Part shown: positions 43,591 through 52,373 of the stretch, one piece after another
How the letters are laid out: each line of letters opens with the position of its first letter
Numbering within the stretch: the stretch's first letter is position 1
Assembly (NCBI GenBank): GCA_017307285.1
Contig: JAFKFI010000047.1
Span: 62,001-126,000 of the forward strand
From: Alphaproteobacteria bacterium
Lineage (GTDB): Bacteria > Pseudomonadota > Alphaproteobacteria > Acetobacterales > Acetobacteraceae
Reading direction: 5' to 3'
DNA: 64,000 bases
The notes under the pieces: generated by a model
What the model saw: the letters and a program-made list of their open reading frames with translations, nothing else
What the model was told of the DNA's origin: nothing
The model's database searches: none
Made by a program: the position numbers and the translations under genes

Positions 43591-44432
43591 AAGGCTACAA
43601 TTTCGGCTATCTCGACGAGCAAACCAAGCGGATGATCCGCCGCGCCATCCTCAAGGCGGTGGCGATCCCTGGGCACCAGGTGCCGTTCGGCTCGCGCGAG
43701 ATGCCGCTTCCCTATGGCTGGGGCACTGGCGGCATCCAGGTCACGGCATCCGTGCTTGGGCCGGGCGACACGTTGAAGGTGATCGACCAGGGGGCCGACG
43801 ACACGACCAACGCGGTCTCGATCCGCCGCTTCTTCGCCCGCACCGCCGGCGTGCGAACGACGACGCATACCGAGGAGGCGAGCGTGATCCAGACGCGCCA
43901 CCGCATCCCGGAGCGGCAGCTGCGCGAGGACCAGATTCTTGTGTATCAGGTGCCGCAGCCGGAGCCGCTGTCGCGCCTGGAGCCGAGCCAGGCGGAGACA
44001 AAGCGCCTGCACGCGCTGGCGGATTACGGATTGATGCAGGTGAAACTGTACGAGGACATCGCGCGGCTCGGCCAGGTGTCGATCAGCTATGACTATCCGG
44101 TGATGGTGAACCATCGCTACCTCATGTCGCCGAGCCCGATCCCGGCCTTCGACAATCCGAAGATGCACGGAATGCCGGCCTTGCAGCTGTTCGGCGCCGG
44201 GCGCGAGAAACGCATCTACGCCATCCCGCCCTACACCGACGTGCGCTCGCTGGATTTCGACGACCACCCATTCCGCGCCACCCGCGCGCCGCACGCCTGC
44301 GGGCTATGCGGGGCGACTGACAGTTATCTCGATGAGGTTGTCACAGACGATCGGGGTGGGCGGCTGTTCGTCTGCTCCGACACCGATTACTGCGCGTCGC
44401 GCCGCGAGACGACGCAGGCGGCGGCCCAATGA
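43587..44432 (+). CDS. phnJ: C-P lyase catalytic subunit PhnJ (radical SAM)
   Basis: This 281-residue protein breaks the carbon-phosphorus bond. It carries the PhnJ cysteines that hold the 4Fe-4S cluster: Cys238 and Cys241 in HACGLCGATDSYLD, Cys263 in FVCSDTDYC and Cys269 at the end of that block. The N-terminal YNFGYLDEQTKRMIRRAILK is highly conserved. It overlaps phnI and phnK by four bases each. All expected core residues are present. Confidence 0.96.
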   Translation: MKGYNFGYLDEQTKRMIRRAILKAVAIPGHQVPFGSREMPLPYGWGTGGIQVTASVLGPGDTLKVIDQGADDTTNAVSIRRFFARTAGVRTTTHTEEASVIQTRHRIPERQLREDQILVYQVPQPEPLSRLEPSQAETKRLHALADYGLMQVKLYEDIARLGQVSISYDYPVMVNHRYLMSPSPIPAFDNPKMHGMPALQLFGAGREKRIYAIPPYTDVRSLDFDDHPFRATRAPHACGLCGATDSYLDEVVTDDRGGRLFVCSDTDYCASRRETTQAAAQ

Positions 44433-45205
44433 ACGAACCCACCTTGGTATCCGCGCGCGGCGTGTCCCTCGCCTTCGGCGCCATCCGCGCGCTGCGGGAC
44501 GTCGAACTAGACCTGTGGCCCGGCGAGGTGCTGGCGATCGTTGGCGAATCCGGCTCGGGCAAGACGACCTTGCTCAACGTCGTCTCCGGCCGGTTGCGAC
44601 CGGATGATGGGGCCGTGTGGTATCGCGATCCGCAAGGCGTGCTGCACGATGTGCACGCGATGCCCGATCCGGCGTTGCGTCGGCTGCATCGCTCGGATTG
44701 GGGTTTCGTGCACCAGAACCCGCGCGAGAATTTGCGCATGGGCGTTACCGCCGGGGGCAATGTCGGCGAGCGGCTGATGGCGCAAGGGGCGCGGCACTAC
44801 GGCGATATCCGCGCCGCCGCGATCGATTGGCTGGAGCAGGTGGAGATCGACCCCGCGCGCATCGACGATTTCCCGCGCACCTTCAGCGGCGGGATGCTGC
44901 AACGCTTGCAGATCGCGCGAACCTTGGTGACGCATCCGCGCCTCGTGTTCATGGACGAGCCGACCGGCGGGCTCGACGTCTCGGTGCAGGCGCGGCTGCT
45001 CGATCTCATCCGCACGTTGGTCGCGCGGCTGCGGATTGCCGTGATGCTTGTCACGCACGATATCGCGGTGGCGCGGTTGCTGGCGCACCGCATCGTGGTG
45101 ATGCAGGGCGGCCGGGTGGTGGAGACGGGGCTTACCGATCAGGTGCTCGACGACCCGCAGCACGCCTACACGCAGCTCCTCGTCAGCTCGGTGCTGCAGG
45201 CATGA
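44429..45205 (+). CDS. phnK: C-P lyase ABC-type ATPase PhnK
   Basis: This 258-residue ATPase has Walker A GESGSGKTT, the signature FSGGMLQRLQIARTL and Walker B LVFMDEPTGGLDVSVQA, with the switch His in VTHDIAVARLL. PhnK docks on the PhnGHIJ core and is not a transporter. The wording of the FAFGAIRALRDVELDLWPGE region is typical. It is coupled to its neighbours on both sides by ATGA overlaps. Confidence 0.94.
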   Translation: MNEPTLVSARGVSLAFGAIRALRDVELDLWPGEVLAIVGESGSGKTTLLNVVSGRLRPDDGAVWYRDPQGVLHDVHAMPDPALRRLHRSDWGFVHQNPRENLRMGVTAGGNVGERLMAQGARHYGDIRAAAIDWLEQVEIDPARIDDFPRTFSGGMLQRLQIARTLVTHPRLVFMDEPTGGLDVSVQARLLDLIRTLVARLRIAVMLVTHDIAVARLLAHRIVVMQGGRVVETGLTDQVLDDPQHAYTQLLVSSVLQA

Positions 45206-45897
45206 TCATGCTGCGGGCGGAGCAGCTGTCCAAGGGCTTCACCCTGCATTTGCAGGGCGGCGTTCATATCCCGGTGCTAGCCGGGCTCGATCTCGAACTG
45301 AGGGCCGGCGAATGCGTAGCGCTCAGCGGGCCGTCGGGGGCGGGCAAGTCGACGCTGATGCGCAGCCTGTATGGCAATTACCGCGCGGGCGCGGGCCGCA
45401 TCCTGGTGCGTCATCGCGGCGCGATGGTCGATCTCGCTGCCGCCGATCCGCGCACCATCCTGGCGGTACGGGAGGAGACGCTCGGCTATGTCAGCCAGTT
45501 CCTGCGGGTGATGCCGCGCGTGCCGGCGGTGGATCTGGTGGCCGACATCCTCATCGGGCGCGGCATCGAAGCCGACGAGGCGCGCCGGGTCGCGGCCGGG
45601 TTGCTGCTACGGCTCAACATCCCGCCCCGGCTGCACGGGCTGCCGCCGGCGACCTTCTCGGGCGGCGAGCAGCAGCGGGTCAATCTCGCGCGGGGCTTCA
45701 TCGGCGGCCATCCCATCCTGCTGCTCGACGAGCCGACCGCCTCGCTGGATGCCGGCAACCGCGCCGTCGTGATAGAGATGATCCGCGAGGCCAAGGCGCG
45801 CGGCACGGCGATCATCGGCATCTTCCACGATGCCGAGGTGCGCGACCGTGTCGCCGATCGGCTGTTCGAAGTGACGCCATTGCAGGAAGCCGCATGA
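45202..45897 (+). CDS. phnL: C-P lyase ABC-type ATPase PhnL
   Basis: This 231-residue protein has Walker A GPSGAGKST, the signature FSGGEQQRVNLARGF and Walker B PILLLDEPTASLD, with a closing IIGIFHDAEVRD. The VSQFLRVMPRVPAVDLVAD block is specific to PhnL. It acts with PhnGHI in attaching phosphonate to ribose. ATG 45202 overlaps phnK; an ATG at 45208 would remove two residues. The stop overlaps phnM. Confidence 0.94.
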   Translation: MIMLRAEQLSKGFTLHLQGGVHIPVLAGLDLELRAGECVALSGPSGAGKSTLMRSLYGNYRAGAGRILVRHRGAMVDLAAADPRTILAVREETLGYVSQFLRVMPRVPAVDLVADILIGRGIEADEARRVAAGLLLRLNIPPRLHGLPPATFSGGEQQRVNLARGFIGGHPILLLDEPTASLDAGNRAVVIEMIREAKARGTAIIGIFHDAEVRDRVADRLFEVTPLQEAA

Positions 45898-47033
45898 TCC
45901 AGGAAGTCGTTCTGACCAATGCCCGCATGGTGCTGCCCAACGCGGTCATCACCGGTGCGGTGGTGCTGCGCGGCGGGGTGATCGGGGCAATCGGCGCCTG
46001 TCGCTCGTCCGATGCCTCGGCGCTCGACATGGAGGGCGACTATCTCATTCCCGGCGTGGTGGACGTGCATACCGACAATCTGGAGCGCCAGGTGCAGCCG
46101 CGCAGCAACGCGCGCTGGCCGTCCCGCTCGGCGCTCGTCTCGCACGACGCGCAATGCGCCGCCGCCGGAGTGACGACGGTGCTGGACGCGCTCTGCCTCG
46201 GCGATCTCGGGCTCGAGAAGGACCGGATGCGGACCTTTCGCGAGGGTGTGGCGGACCTCGACGCACTGGGCGACACGGGATTGCTCAAGGCCGAGCATTT
46301 TCTCCATCTGCGTTGCGAGCTGCCGGCCTCCGACATGCTCGACCTACTGGACCCGGTGGCCGACCATCCGCGCGTGCGGATGATCAGCCTGATGGATCAC
46401 AGTCCCGGCGTCGGGCAATACGCCAACCTCGATTTCTGGCGCGCGCTGAAGCTGAAGGACGGCGCCTCGCCGGAGGTCGTCGAACGCCTCCTCGTCGACA
46501 TGCAGGAACAGCGCGAGCGGCTGCGCGGGCCGAACCGGCGGGCGCTGCTGGCGCGGGTCGCCGGGCTCGACGTTGCGCTGGCGAGCCACGACGACCGCAC
46601 CGAGGAGGAAATCACGGAGAACCACGCGGACGGCATCCGGCTCAGCGAGTTCCCCGTGACCATGCTCGCCGCTCGCACAGCGAAGGCGGTGGGAATGGAG
46701 GTGATCGCCGGCGCGCCCAATATCGTGCGCGGCGGCTCGCATTCCGGCAATGTCTCGGCGGCCGAGCTGGTCCGCGCCGAGGCGGTGGATGCCTTTGCCT
46801 CGGACTACGTGCCGGCGAGCCTGGTGGAAGCGGCGTTTCAGTGCGCGAGCGAGACCGGGATCACCCTGCCGCAAGCCGTCGCGCTGGTGACGGACCGCCC
46901 GGCGCGGATGGCGCGGCTCGGCGACCGGGGGCGGATCGAGGAAGGGATGCGCGCCGATCTGGTGCGCGTGCGGGTGCATGAAGGGCTGCCCATCGTGCGG
47001 CAGGTCTGGCGCGCCGGGGAGCGGGTCGCCTGA
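45894..47033 (+). CDS. phnM: Alpha-D-ribose 1-methylphosphonate 5-triphosphate diphosphatase PhnM
   Basis: This 379-residue amidohydrolase has the canonical metal block GVVDVHTDNLERQVQPR, then MDHSPGVGQY, LASHDDRTEEE, and AGAPNIVRGGSHSGN. It removes pyrophosphate from ribose 1-phosphonate 5-triphosphate, feeding PhnJ. It is the orthologue proper, being located in the operon, whereas the copy at 39372 is diverged. Its start overlaps phnL by ATGA. The 2H-phosphoesterase gene follows after two bases. Confidence 0.95.
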   Translation: MIQEVVLTNARMVLPNAVITGAVVLRGGVIGAIGACRSSDASALDMEGDYLIPGVVDVHTDNLERQVQPRSNARWPSRSALVSHDAQCAAAGVTTVLDALCLGDLGLEKDRMRTFREGVADLDALGDTGLLKAEHFLHLRCELPASDMLDLLDPVADHPRVRMISLMDHSPGVGQYANLDFWRALKLKDGASPEVVERLLVDMQEQRERLRGPNRRALLARVAGLDVALASHDDRTEEEITENHADGIRLSEFPVTMLAARTAKAVGMEVIAGAPNIVRGGSHSGNVSAAELVRAEAVDAFASDYVPASLVEAAFQCASETGITLPQAVALVTDRPARMARLGDRGRIEEGMRADLVRVRVHEGLPIVRQVWRAGERVA

Positions 47034-47035
47034 TC

Positions 47036-47719
47036 GTGGGGCCGGATTCCCGCGTCGCAGTTTACTACTCACCCGACCCGGACGACGCGCTGTTCGCCGC
47101 CGGGGCGACCTGGCTCGGCCGCGACCCGGAGAGCACCGCGCCCGCGCCGCAACCGAACCTTCCCGGCATTGAGGCGATCACCGCCGAGGCGCGCGTCTAC
47201 GGCTTCCATGCCACGTTGAAGCCGCCGATGCGCTTGGCGGCGGGACGCTCTCGGTCCGAGTTGGTGAGCGCGGCGACGGCGCTGGCGGACCGGATCGCGC
47301 CGTTCGATCTGCCCGCGCTTGCCGTTGCCGACATTCACGGCTTCCTCGCGCTGCGCGAGACCGTGCCCTGCCCGGCGCTGCAAGCCTTCGCGGATGCCTG
47401 CGTGGAACAACTCGACGCGTTCCGCGCGCCGCCCTCCGACGCCGAGCTGGCCCGCCGCCGCAACGGTCGGCTGAGCGCCGTCGAGGACGCGATGCTGGCG
47501 CGTTGGGGGTATCCGTACGTGTTCGAGACGTGGTTCTTTCACATGACAATAACCCGTCGGCTGGGCGAGGCGGAGAAATCCGTTTGGCGCCCCGCGGCCG
47601 AGGCGCATTTCGCCCCTGCCCTGTCGATGCGGCGCCGCGTGACCGATCTCTGCCTGTTCGTTCAGGCCGCGCCGGGCGAGGATTTCGTCATCGCGGAGCG
47701 GGTGCCGTTGCGCGGCTAG
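47036..47719 (+). CDS. Phosphonate-operon 2H phosphoesterase-like protein (DUF1045)
   Basis: This 227-residue protein has two H-x-T/S signatures, FHATLK near residue 58 and FHMTIT near residue 168, the marks of the 2H phosphoesterase superfamily. It belongs to the DUF1045 group found in phn operons. A likely role is opening a cyclic phosphate such as the ribose 1,2-cyclic phosphate 5-phosphate product of PhnJ, which PhnP does elsewhere; this is inference. The GTG start sits two bases after the phnM stop. Confidence 0.88.
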   Translation: MGPDSRVAVYYSPDPDDALFAAGATWLGRDPESTAPAPQPNLPGIEAITAEARVYGFHATLKPPMRLAAGRSRSELVSAATALADRIAPFDLPALAVADIHGFLALRETVPCPALQAFADACVEQLDAFRAPPSDAELARRRNGRLSAVEDAMLARWGYPYVFETWFFHMTITRRLGEAEKSVWRPAAEAHFAPALSMRRRVTDLCLFVQAAPGEDFVIAERVPLRG

Positions 47720-47782
47720 AGCAGCGCCGGGTAGGCCGGGTTGGCTTCTCTCGACGCTTCACCAGCGTTTCCGATCCCGTAT

Positions 47783-47867
47783 CGTCATGACCGGCGCAGG
47801 CCGATCATCCACGACTTTACCGCTCGTAGGCAAAGTCGTGGATGGTCGGCCTTCGCCGACCATGACG
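47783..47867. repeat. Paired extragenic palindrome, copy 2
   Basis: The left half (47783-47813, cgtcatgacc... to ...tccacgac) and the right half (47835-47867, gtcgtggatg... to ...accatgacg) are inverted copies of each other with about 21 bases between. Each half is itself a hairpin (GTCGGC/GCCGAC around cttc in the right half). It is the same element as at 35921-36008. Here it lies between the ends of the phn operon and phnN, where it might also act as a bidirectional terminator. Confidence 0.78.
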
Positions 47868-47891
47868 TAATGGGAACGAGATGGGATTGCG

Positions 47892-48428
47892 TCATCCTGA
47901 GACTGCCCTGATCGCATCGAGCAGGCGCGCCGTGCCTTGCTCGATGCTGCCGTCATTCATCACTCGCACCGCTTCCACTCCCTCGGGCAGCTCGACTTGT
48001 CGCGACAGACGCTGGCTGATCCCGCTCGCGTCCTCGCGCCCCCGCTGGGCGAGCCGGCCCGCCAGAACGGCCTTGGGTGCCGTGATCTCGACCACGCGCA
48101 CGGCATAGCGGCTCGCCGCTTGCGCGATGACGGAGCGTGAGACGCTGGCGATCACCACATGGCCTGCTGCGAGGTCGCGCTCGATGTCGGCCGGGATGCC
48201 GTAGAACAAGCCATGCGCGCGCCACCACAGAGCGAACTCGCCGGCCGCGCGCCGCGCCTCGAACGTCGCCTCGCTGAGTGCCTCGTGCGCCTCGCCGCCG
48301 GCGTCGGCCGGGCGGGTGATGCAGCGGCGGGCGAACACGAAGCGCGGGTCGTCGGCCAGCGCCGCTCGCACCGCGTCCAGCAGCGTATCCTTGCCTGCCC
48401 CCGATGGCCCGACGATCAGCACCAGCAT
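47892..48428 (-). CDS. phnN: Ribose 1,5-bisphosphate phosphokinase PhnN
   Basis: This 178-residue P-loop kinase has GPSGAGKDTLLDAVR at residues about 7-21, then FARRCITRPADAGGEAHEAL and a guanylate-kinase-like WWRAHGLFYGIP block. PhnN converts ribose 1,5-bisphosphate to PRPP, returning phosphonate-derived ribose to metabolism. It is transcribed toward the operon, unlike its usual place within it. Start ATG 48428 has a poor ribosome site; the next gene upstream is the divergent gamma-glutamyltransferase. Confidence 0.93.
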   Translation of the reverse strand: MLVLIVGPSGAGKDTLLDAVRAALADDPRFVFARRCITRPADAGGEAHEALSEATFEARRAAGEFALWWRAHGLFYGIPADIERDLAAGHVVIASVSRSVIAQAASRYAVRVVEITAPKAVLAGRLAQRGREDASGISQRLSRQVELPEGVEAVRVMNDGSIEQGTARLLDAIRAVSG

Positions 48429-48498
48429 TCTTGGTCCCGCGATTGACGGGGCGGACCTTGGCGCTAGCCTCGCTGGCGCGCAACGCCGGAGGAGAAAG

Positions 48499-50277
48499 AT
48501 GTTCACCACCCGTCCGGAGATCGCCGGCACGTTCGGCGTGGTCGGCAGCACGCACTGGCTGGCGAGCCAGGTCGGCATGGCGGTGCTGGAGCGCGGCGGC
48601 AATGCGTTCGATGCCGCCGCCGCGGCGGGGTTTACGTTGCACGTCGCCGAGCCGCATCTCAACGGGCCGGGCGGCGACGCGCCGATCATCGTGCACAGCG
48701 CGCGCACCGGCACGCAGCACGTGATCTGCGGACAGGGCGTGGCACCGGCGAGCGCGACCTTGGATAAATTCGCCTCGCTCGGCATCGACTTCATCCCGGC
48801 CACCGGCCTGCTGCCGGCGATGGTGCCCGGTGCGTTCGACGCCTGGTGCCTGATGCTGCGCGATTGGGGGACTTGGGAGTTCCCCGAAGTGATCGCCTTC
48901 GCCATCGGCTACGCGCGGGACGGCGTGCATCTGGTGCCGCGCGCGAGTGCCACGATCGAGACCGTGCGCCCGCTGTTCGAGACGGAATGGAAGACCAGCG
49001 CCGCCGTGTTCCTGCCCGGCGGCAAAGTCCCCGCTCCCGGCCGCCTGTTCGCCCGCCCGGCGCTGGCGGAGACCTATGAGCGTCTGTGCCGGGCGGCAAC
49101 GGGACCGTCGCGCGAAGCGCGCATCGACGCGGTGCGGGCCGCCTGGTATCGCGGCTTCGTCGCCGAGGCGGTGGAGAAATTCTGCCGCGAGACGGAGGCG
49201 CTGGACGTCACCGGCCGACGCCATCATGGCCTGCTCGCCGCCGATGATTTCGCCCGCTGGTCGGCGACGGTCGACGATCCCGTCGCCTATGATTATCACG
49301 GATACACGGTGCTGAAATGCGGGCCGTGGAGCCAGGGGCCGGTGTTCCTGCAACAGCTCGCCCTGCTGCGTGGCTTCGATATCGGCGCGATGGACCCGCT
49401 CGGCGCCGATTTCGTCCATACCGTGACCGAGTGCGCCAAGCTCGCCTATGCCGACCGCGAGGCGTTCTATGGCGATCCCGCGTTTGTCGGCGTGCCGCTC
49501 GCGACGTTGCTTTCCGACGCTTACAACGATGAGCGGCGGCGGCTGGTGGGCGACAGCGCCTCGCTCGCGCTGCGGCCGGGGACGGTGGACGGGCGCACGC
49601 CCTGGGTGGATCACGATGCCGCCGCGCGGGCGTCGATGGCATCGCGCGAGGCAGGCACGGGCGAGCCGACGGTCTCGCGGCTTGGCGCGACCGGCGGGGA
49701 CACCTGCCATGTCGACGTGATCGACCGCTGGGGCAACATGGTGAGCGCGACGCCCTCGGGCGGCTGGCTGCAATCCTCGCCGGTGATCCCGGAGCTCGGC
49801 TTCTGCCTCGGCACGCGGGGCCAGATGTTCTGGCTGCGGCCGGACCTGCCGAACAGCCTGGAGCCCGGCAAGCGGCCGCGCACCACGCTGTCGCCGAGCT
49901 TCGCGCTGCGCGGGGGAAAACCGTGGATGGTGTTTGGCACGCCGGGTGGGGAGCAGCAGGACCAGTGGTCGCTGATCTTCTTCCTTCGCATGGTGCATCA
50001 CGGCCTCAACATCCAGCAGGCGATCGACGCGCCGAGCTTTCATGGCGAGCACTGGCCGAGCAGCTTCTGGCCGCGCCTCGCCAGACCCGGCAGGCTCGTG
50101 CTGGAGGGCCGCTTCGACGATACCGTGCTCGCCGAGCTGACGCGGCGCGGCCATCGCGCGGAGAAGGGCGAGGACTGGTCGGAGGGCCGGCTCTCGGCGG
50201 CGCGCCTCGACGATGACGGCCAGATCTACGCCGGCGCCAATGCGCGCGGGATGCAGGGCTACGCGGTCGGCCGCTGA
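48499..50277 (+). CDS. Gamma-glutamyltransferase family protein, copy 1
   Basis: This 592-residue Ntn hydrolase has Thr402 as the predicted nucleophile after self-cleavage (GGDTCHVDVIDRWGN), then SATPSGGW and the C-terminal EPGKRPRTTLSP block with the GGEQQDQWSLIFFLR pair. Family members transfer or hydrolyse gamma-glutamyl amides; some act on other acyl amides. No Sec signal is seen, so it may be cytosolic. The ATG has GGAGGAGAAAG upstream. The next gene (two PPC domains) overlaps it as TGATG. Confidence 0.88.
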   Translation: MFTTRPEIAGTFGVVGSTHWLASQVGMAVLERGGNAFDAAAAAGFTLHVAEPHLNGPGGDAPIIVHSARTGTQHVICGQGVAPASATLDKFASLGIDFIPATGLLPAMVPGAFDAWCLMLRDWGTWEFPEVIAFAIGYARDGVHLVPRASATIETVRPLFETEWKTSAAVFLPGGKVPAPGRLFARPALAETYERLCRAATGPSREARIDAVRAAWYRGFVAEAVEKFCRETEALDVTGRRHHGLLAADDFARWSATVDDPVAYDYHGYTVLKCGPWSQGPVFLQQLALLRGFDIGAMDPLGADFVHTVTECAKLAYADREAFYGDPAFVGVPLATLLSDAYNDERRRLVGDSASLALRPGTVDGRTPWVDHDAAARASMASREAGTGEPTVSRLGATGGDTCHVDVIDRWGNMVSATPSGGWLQSSPVIPELGFCLGTRGQMFWLRPDLPNSLEPGKRPRTTLSPSFALRGGKPWMVFGTPGGEQQDQWSLIFFLRMVHHGLNIQQAIDAPSFHGEHWPSSFWPRLARPGRLVLEGRFDDTVLAELTRRGHRAEKGEDWSEGRLSAARLDDDGQIYAGANARGMQGYAVGR

Positions 50278-51128
50278 TGCGCTCGCTGCGACAGCCTGGG
50301 CCGGCGGAGGGCGAGCGGATCGAGGCCCATGACGGCGATTGCGTCGCGCTGGAGATCGCGCTCAACGCGGGGCTGAGCTTGAACGAGGCGCTGACCCGCG
50401 AGCTGGTGGCGTCGGGCTTCTCCTCGGGAACCCTGGTGTTCGCCGACGCGGTGCTCGGGCCGTTCACCTATGTGGTGCCGCATCCCGCGCCCGATGCCTC
50501 GCACGTCGCCTATTTCAGCCCGCCGCGCACGCCGCCCGGCGAGACGCATGTGGAGATCGCCAACGTGACGTTCGGCTGGCGCGACGGGGCGCCGTTCGTG
50601 CATTGCCACGGCGTCTGGACCGAGGCGGACGGCAGCCGGCGCGGCGGCCATATGATGCCGGATGAAACCGTTCTCGCGCGATCCGGCGTCGCGCGCGCCT
50701 GGGCGTTCCGGGATGTGACGATCCGGGTCGAGCCGGACGCCGAGACGAATTTTTCGCTATTCCGCCCGACGCCGCTTGCCAAGCCGGCGCCGGGGCGGCG
50801 CGCCATCGTCGCGCGCATCCGGCCGAACGAGGATCTCTGCACCGCCATCGAGGCGATCTGCGCTGCTCGCGGGATCAGGAAGGCGACCATTCGCGGCAGC
50901 CTCGGCAGCCTGATCGGCGCGGTGTTCGAGAACGGCGACACGGTGCCGGATATCGCCACCGAGGTGTTGGTGCTGACGGGCAGCGTGTCGCTGGATGGGG
51001 CCGGCTCGCCGCGCGCGCGGATCGACATGGCGGTGGTCGATATGCACGGCGAGGTGCATCGGGGAATCCTCGCACGGGGGGAAAACCCGGTGTGCATCAC
51101 CTTCGAGCTGGTACTCGAGCAGACGTGA
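50277..51128 (+). CDS. Protein with two tandem PPC/DUF296 domains
   Basis: This 283-residue protein consists of two PPC (DUF296) domains, about 25-145 and 155-275. The first has HCHGVWTEADGSRRGGHMMP, the conserved His-x-His and Gly-Gly-His block of PPC domains. The second is more diverged (TIRGSLGSLIGAVFENG; IDMAVVDMHGEVHRG). Single-domain forms occur widely, and in plants PPC domains bind partner proteins. The tandem arrangement and the overlap with the glutamyltransferase gene (TGATG) suggest a joint function, but none is known to me. Confidence 0.82.
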   Translation: MRSLRQPGPAEGERIEAHDGDCVALEIALNAGLSLNEALTRELVASGFSSGTLVFADAVLGPFTYVVPHPAPDASHVAYFSPPRTPPGETHVEIANVTFGWRDGAPFVHCHGVWTEADGSRRGGHMMPDETVLARSGVARAWAFRDVTIRVEPDAETNFSLFRPTPLAKPAPGRRAIVARIRPNEDLCTAIEAICAARGIRKATIRGSLGSLIGAVFENGDTVPDIATEVLVLTGSVSLDGAGSPRARIDMAVVDMHGEVHRGILARGENPVCITFELVLEQT

Positions 51129-51175
51129 TCCGGCTCCGCGCGTCTCGGGGCGATCCAGCCTGGTCGCGATATCAC

Positions 51176-51204
51176 TTGATATTATATCTAACTAATCCTA
51201 TCCT
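51176..51204 (+). promoter_or_regulatory. Candidate promoter of the frameshifted gene
   Basis: TTGATA (51176-51181), 17 bases, then TATCCT (51199-51204), in a distinctly AT-rich spot between GC-rich genes. The following ATG at 51214 begins only nine bases after the -10 and has no ribosome site, so an mRNA starting here would have a leader of one to three bases. Confidence 0.5.
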
Positions 51205-51213
51205 CTCCCGGTC

Positions 51214-52022
51214 ATGAGCCCCCCTCTGTCCCCCTCACCCCCCGCCGGCCTGATGCCGCGCCTGGCGGGGTTCTTCGAGGCGCTGCGGCAGGTGGTGATG
51301 ACCCAGTGCGGGCGGTGGCAGCTGATGACCCCGCTCATTCCGCTTGGGCCGCTGGTCGGCGCGATGCTGAGCTATATCGGAGAGACCGGGCGGCGGCTCG
51401 CCGCCCTGCACGCCCGCTTCGCCGCGGGCAAGCTGCCCGCGGCACCCCGCCGCGGCCCGACGCCCTGCCCGGCGGACGCCGGAGCGGCGCAGGCGGGCGC
51501 GGAGCAGGCGGGAGCGAGCGCGGCGCGGCGCGGCGGGGGCCGGGCATCCCGCCGGGGCCGCCGGGTCTGGTGTTCCGCGAATACGGTTTTGGGGTCTATG
51601 CCGAGACGCTGCGGGGCTTGCTCGACGATCCCGAGATGCGGGCCTTGCTCGCCGCCTCGCCGCAAGCCGGGCGGCTGCTCCGGCCGCTCTGGCAGCGGCT
51701 CACCACGGAAGAACTGCCCGAGGTGCTGCGCCCGCCGCCGCGGCCACGCAAGCCACGTCAGCCGCGGGCCAGCTGGGCGCCCGCGTCCGGCCCGCCGGGG
51801 CTGCGCCGGGTGCGCTTGCCCGACGGCACCAGGGCGTGGGAGCCGATCCCCTGCTACCCGGCGGGCGAGCCGCCCTCGCGCCGCGCCCGCGCCCGGCCGA
51901 GGCTGCCGCCCGAGCCCGCGCCACCACGCGCCGCCCGGCCGCCGCCCAAGGCGCCGCGCCCGCCCAACCCGGAGCGCCGGCTCAGCGACTACAACTGGAT
52001 CGGCCGGCTTTTCATGCGATAG
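51214..52022 (+). pseudogene. Frameshifted hypothetical gene
   Basis: Two overlapping plus-strand frames each hold part of one conserved-looking protein. The N-terminal part in the first frame (from ATG 51214) reads LAGFFEALRQVVMTQ and AMLSYIGETGRRLAALHARF. The C-terminal part reads, one frame back, PPGLVFREYGFGVYAETLRG and LAASPQAGRLLRPLWQRLTT and ends at 52022. A single missing base near the G-run 51535-51539 would join them. It is therefore either a recent pseudogene or a sequencing error. I associate this family with Acetobacteraceae; its function is unknown. Confidence 0.7.
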
Positions 52023-52078
52023 CGCGGGCGCCTGCCTTGGCACGTCTATGTCGTTGCTGATACGTAACTACATTCAGC

Positions 52079-52360
52079 CTAACGGACCTCGACATCCTCC
52101 AAGAAGCCGAAGCGCCCCTCGACCTGCTTCATCGACGGGCGCGGCGCTTCGTAGGACCAGGCGGCGCGGGGATGGCGGGTGCCGTCCGTCACCACGTCGT
52201 AAAACTGGACGCCGTGCGGGCAGGCGCGATCCGATTCCGTCTTCTCCGCCTTTTCCAGCCACTCGCTGCGCACCGAGGAAGCCGGGAAATACTGGTAGCC
52301 GCCGCACTCGACGATGTCGTCGCTGTCGGCGACCACTTTGTCCTTCAGCATGGCCTTCAT
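52079..52360 (-). CDS. DUF427 domain protein
   Basis: This 93-residue protein fits DUF427: DKVVADSDDIVECGGYQYFP, then CPHGVQFYDVVTDG, a compact beta-rich fold. The function is unknown. The start at 52360 has AAGGAG upstream; a longer opening at 52519 lies inside the TPP enzyme gene. It starts 13 bases after that gene stops on the same strand, so it is probably cotranscribed. Confidence 0.82.
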   Translation of the reverse strand: MKAMLKDKVVADSDDIVECGGYQYFPASSVRSEWLEKAEKTESDRACPHGVQFYDVVTDGTRHPRAAWSYEAPRPSMKQVEGRFGFLEDVEVR

Positions 52361-52373
52361 GTCGGGCTCCTTC

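Noticed and set aside
41374..48428. Horizontal transfer of the phn locus
   Set aside because: Base composition and codon use match the neighbours and no integrase, att site or IS borders it.
47953..50154. Long minus-strand frame over phnN and the first gamma-glutamyltransferase
   Set aside because: It crosses two genes in opposite directions with clear motifs and is a shadow of GC-rich codon bias.
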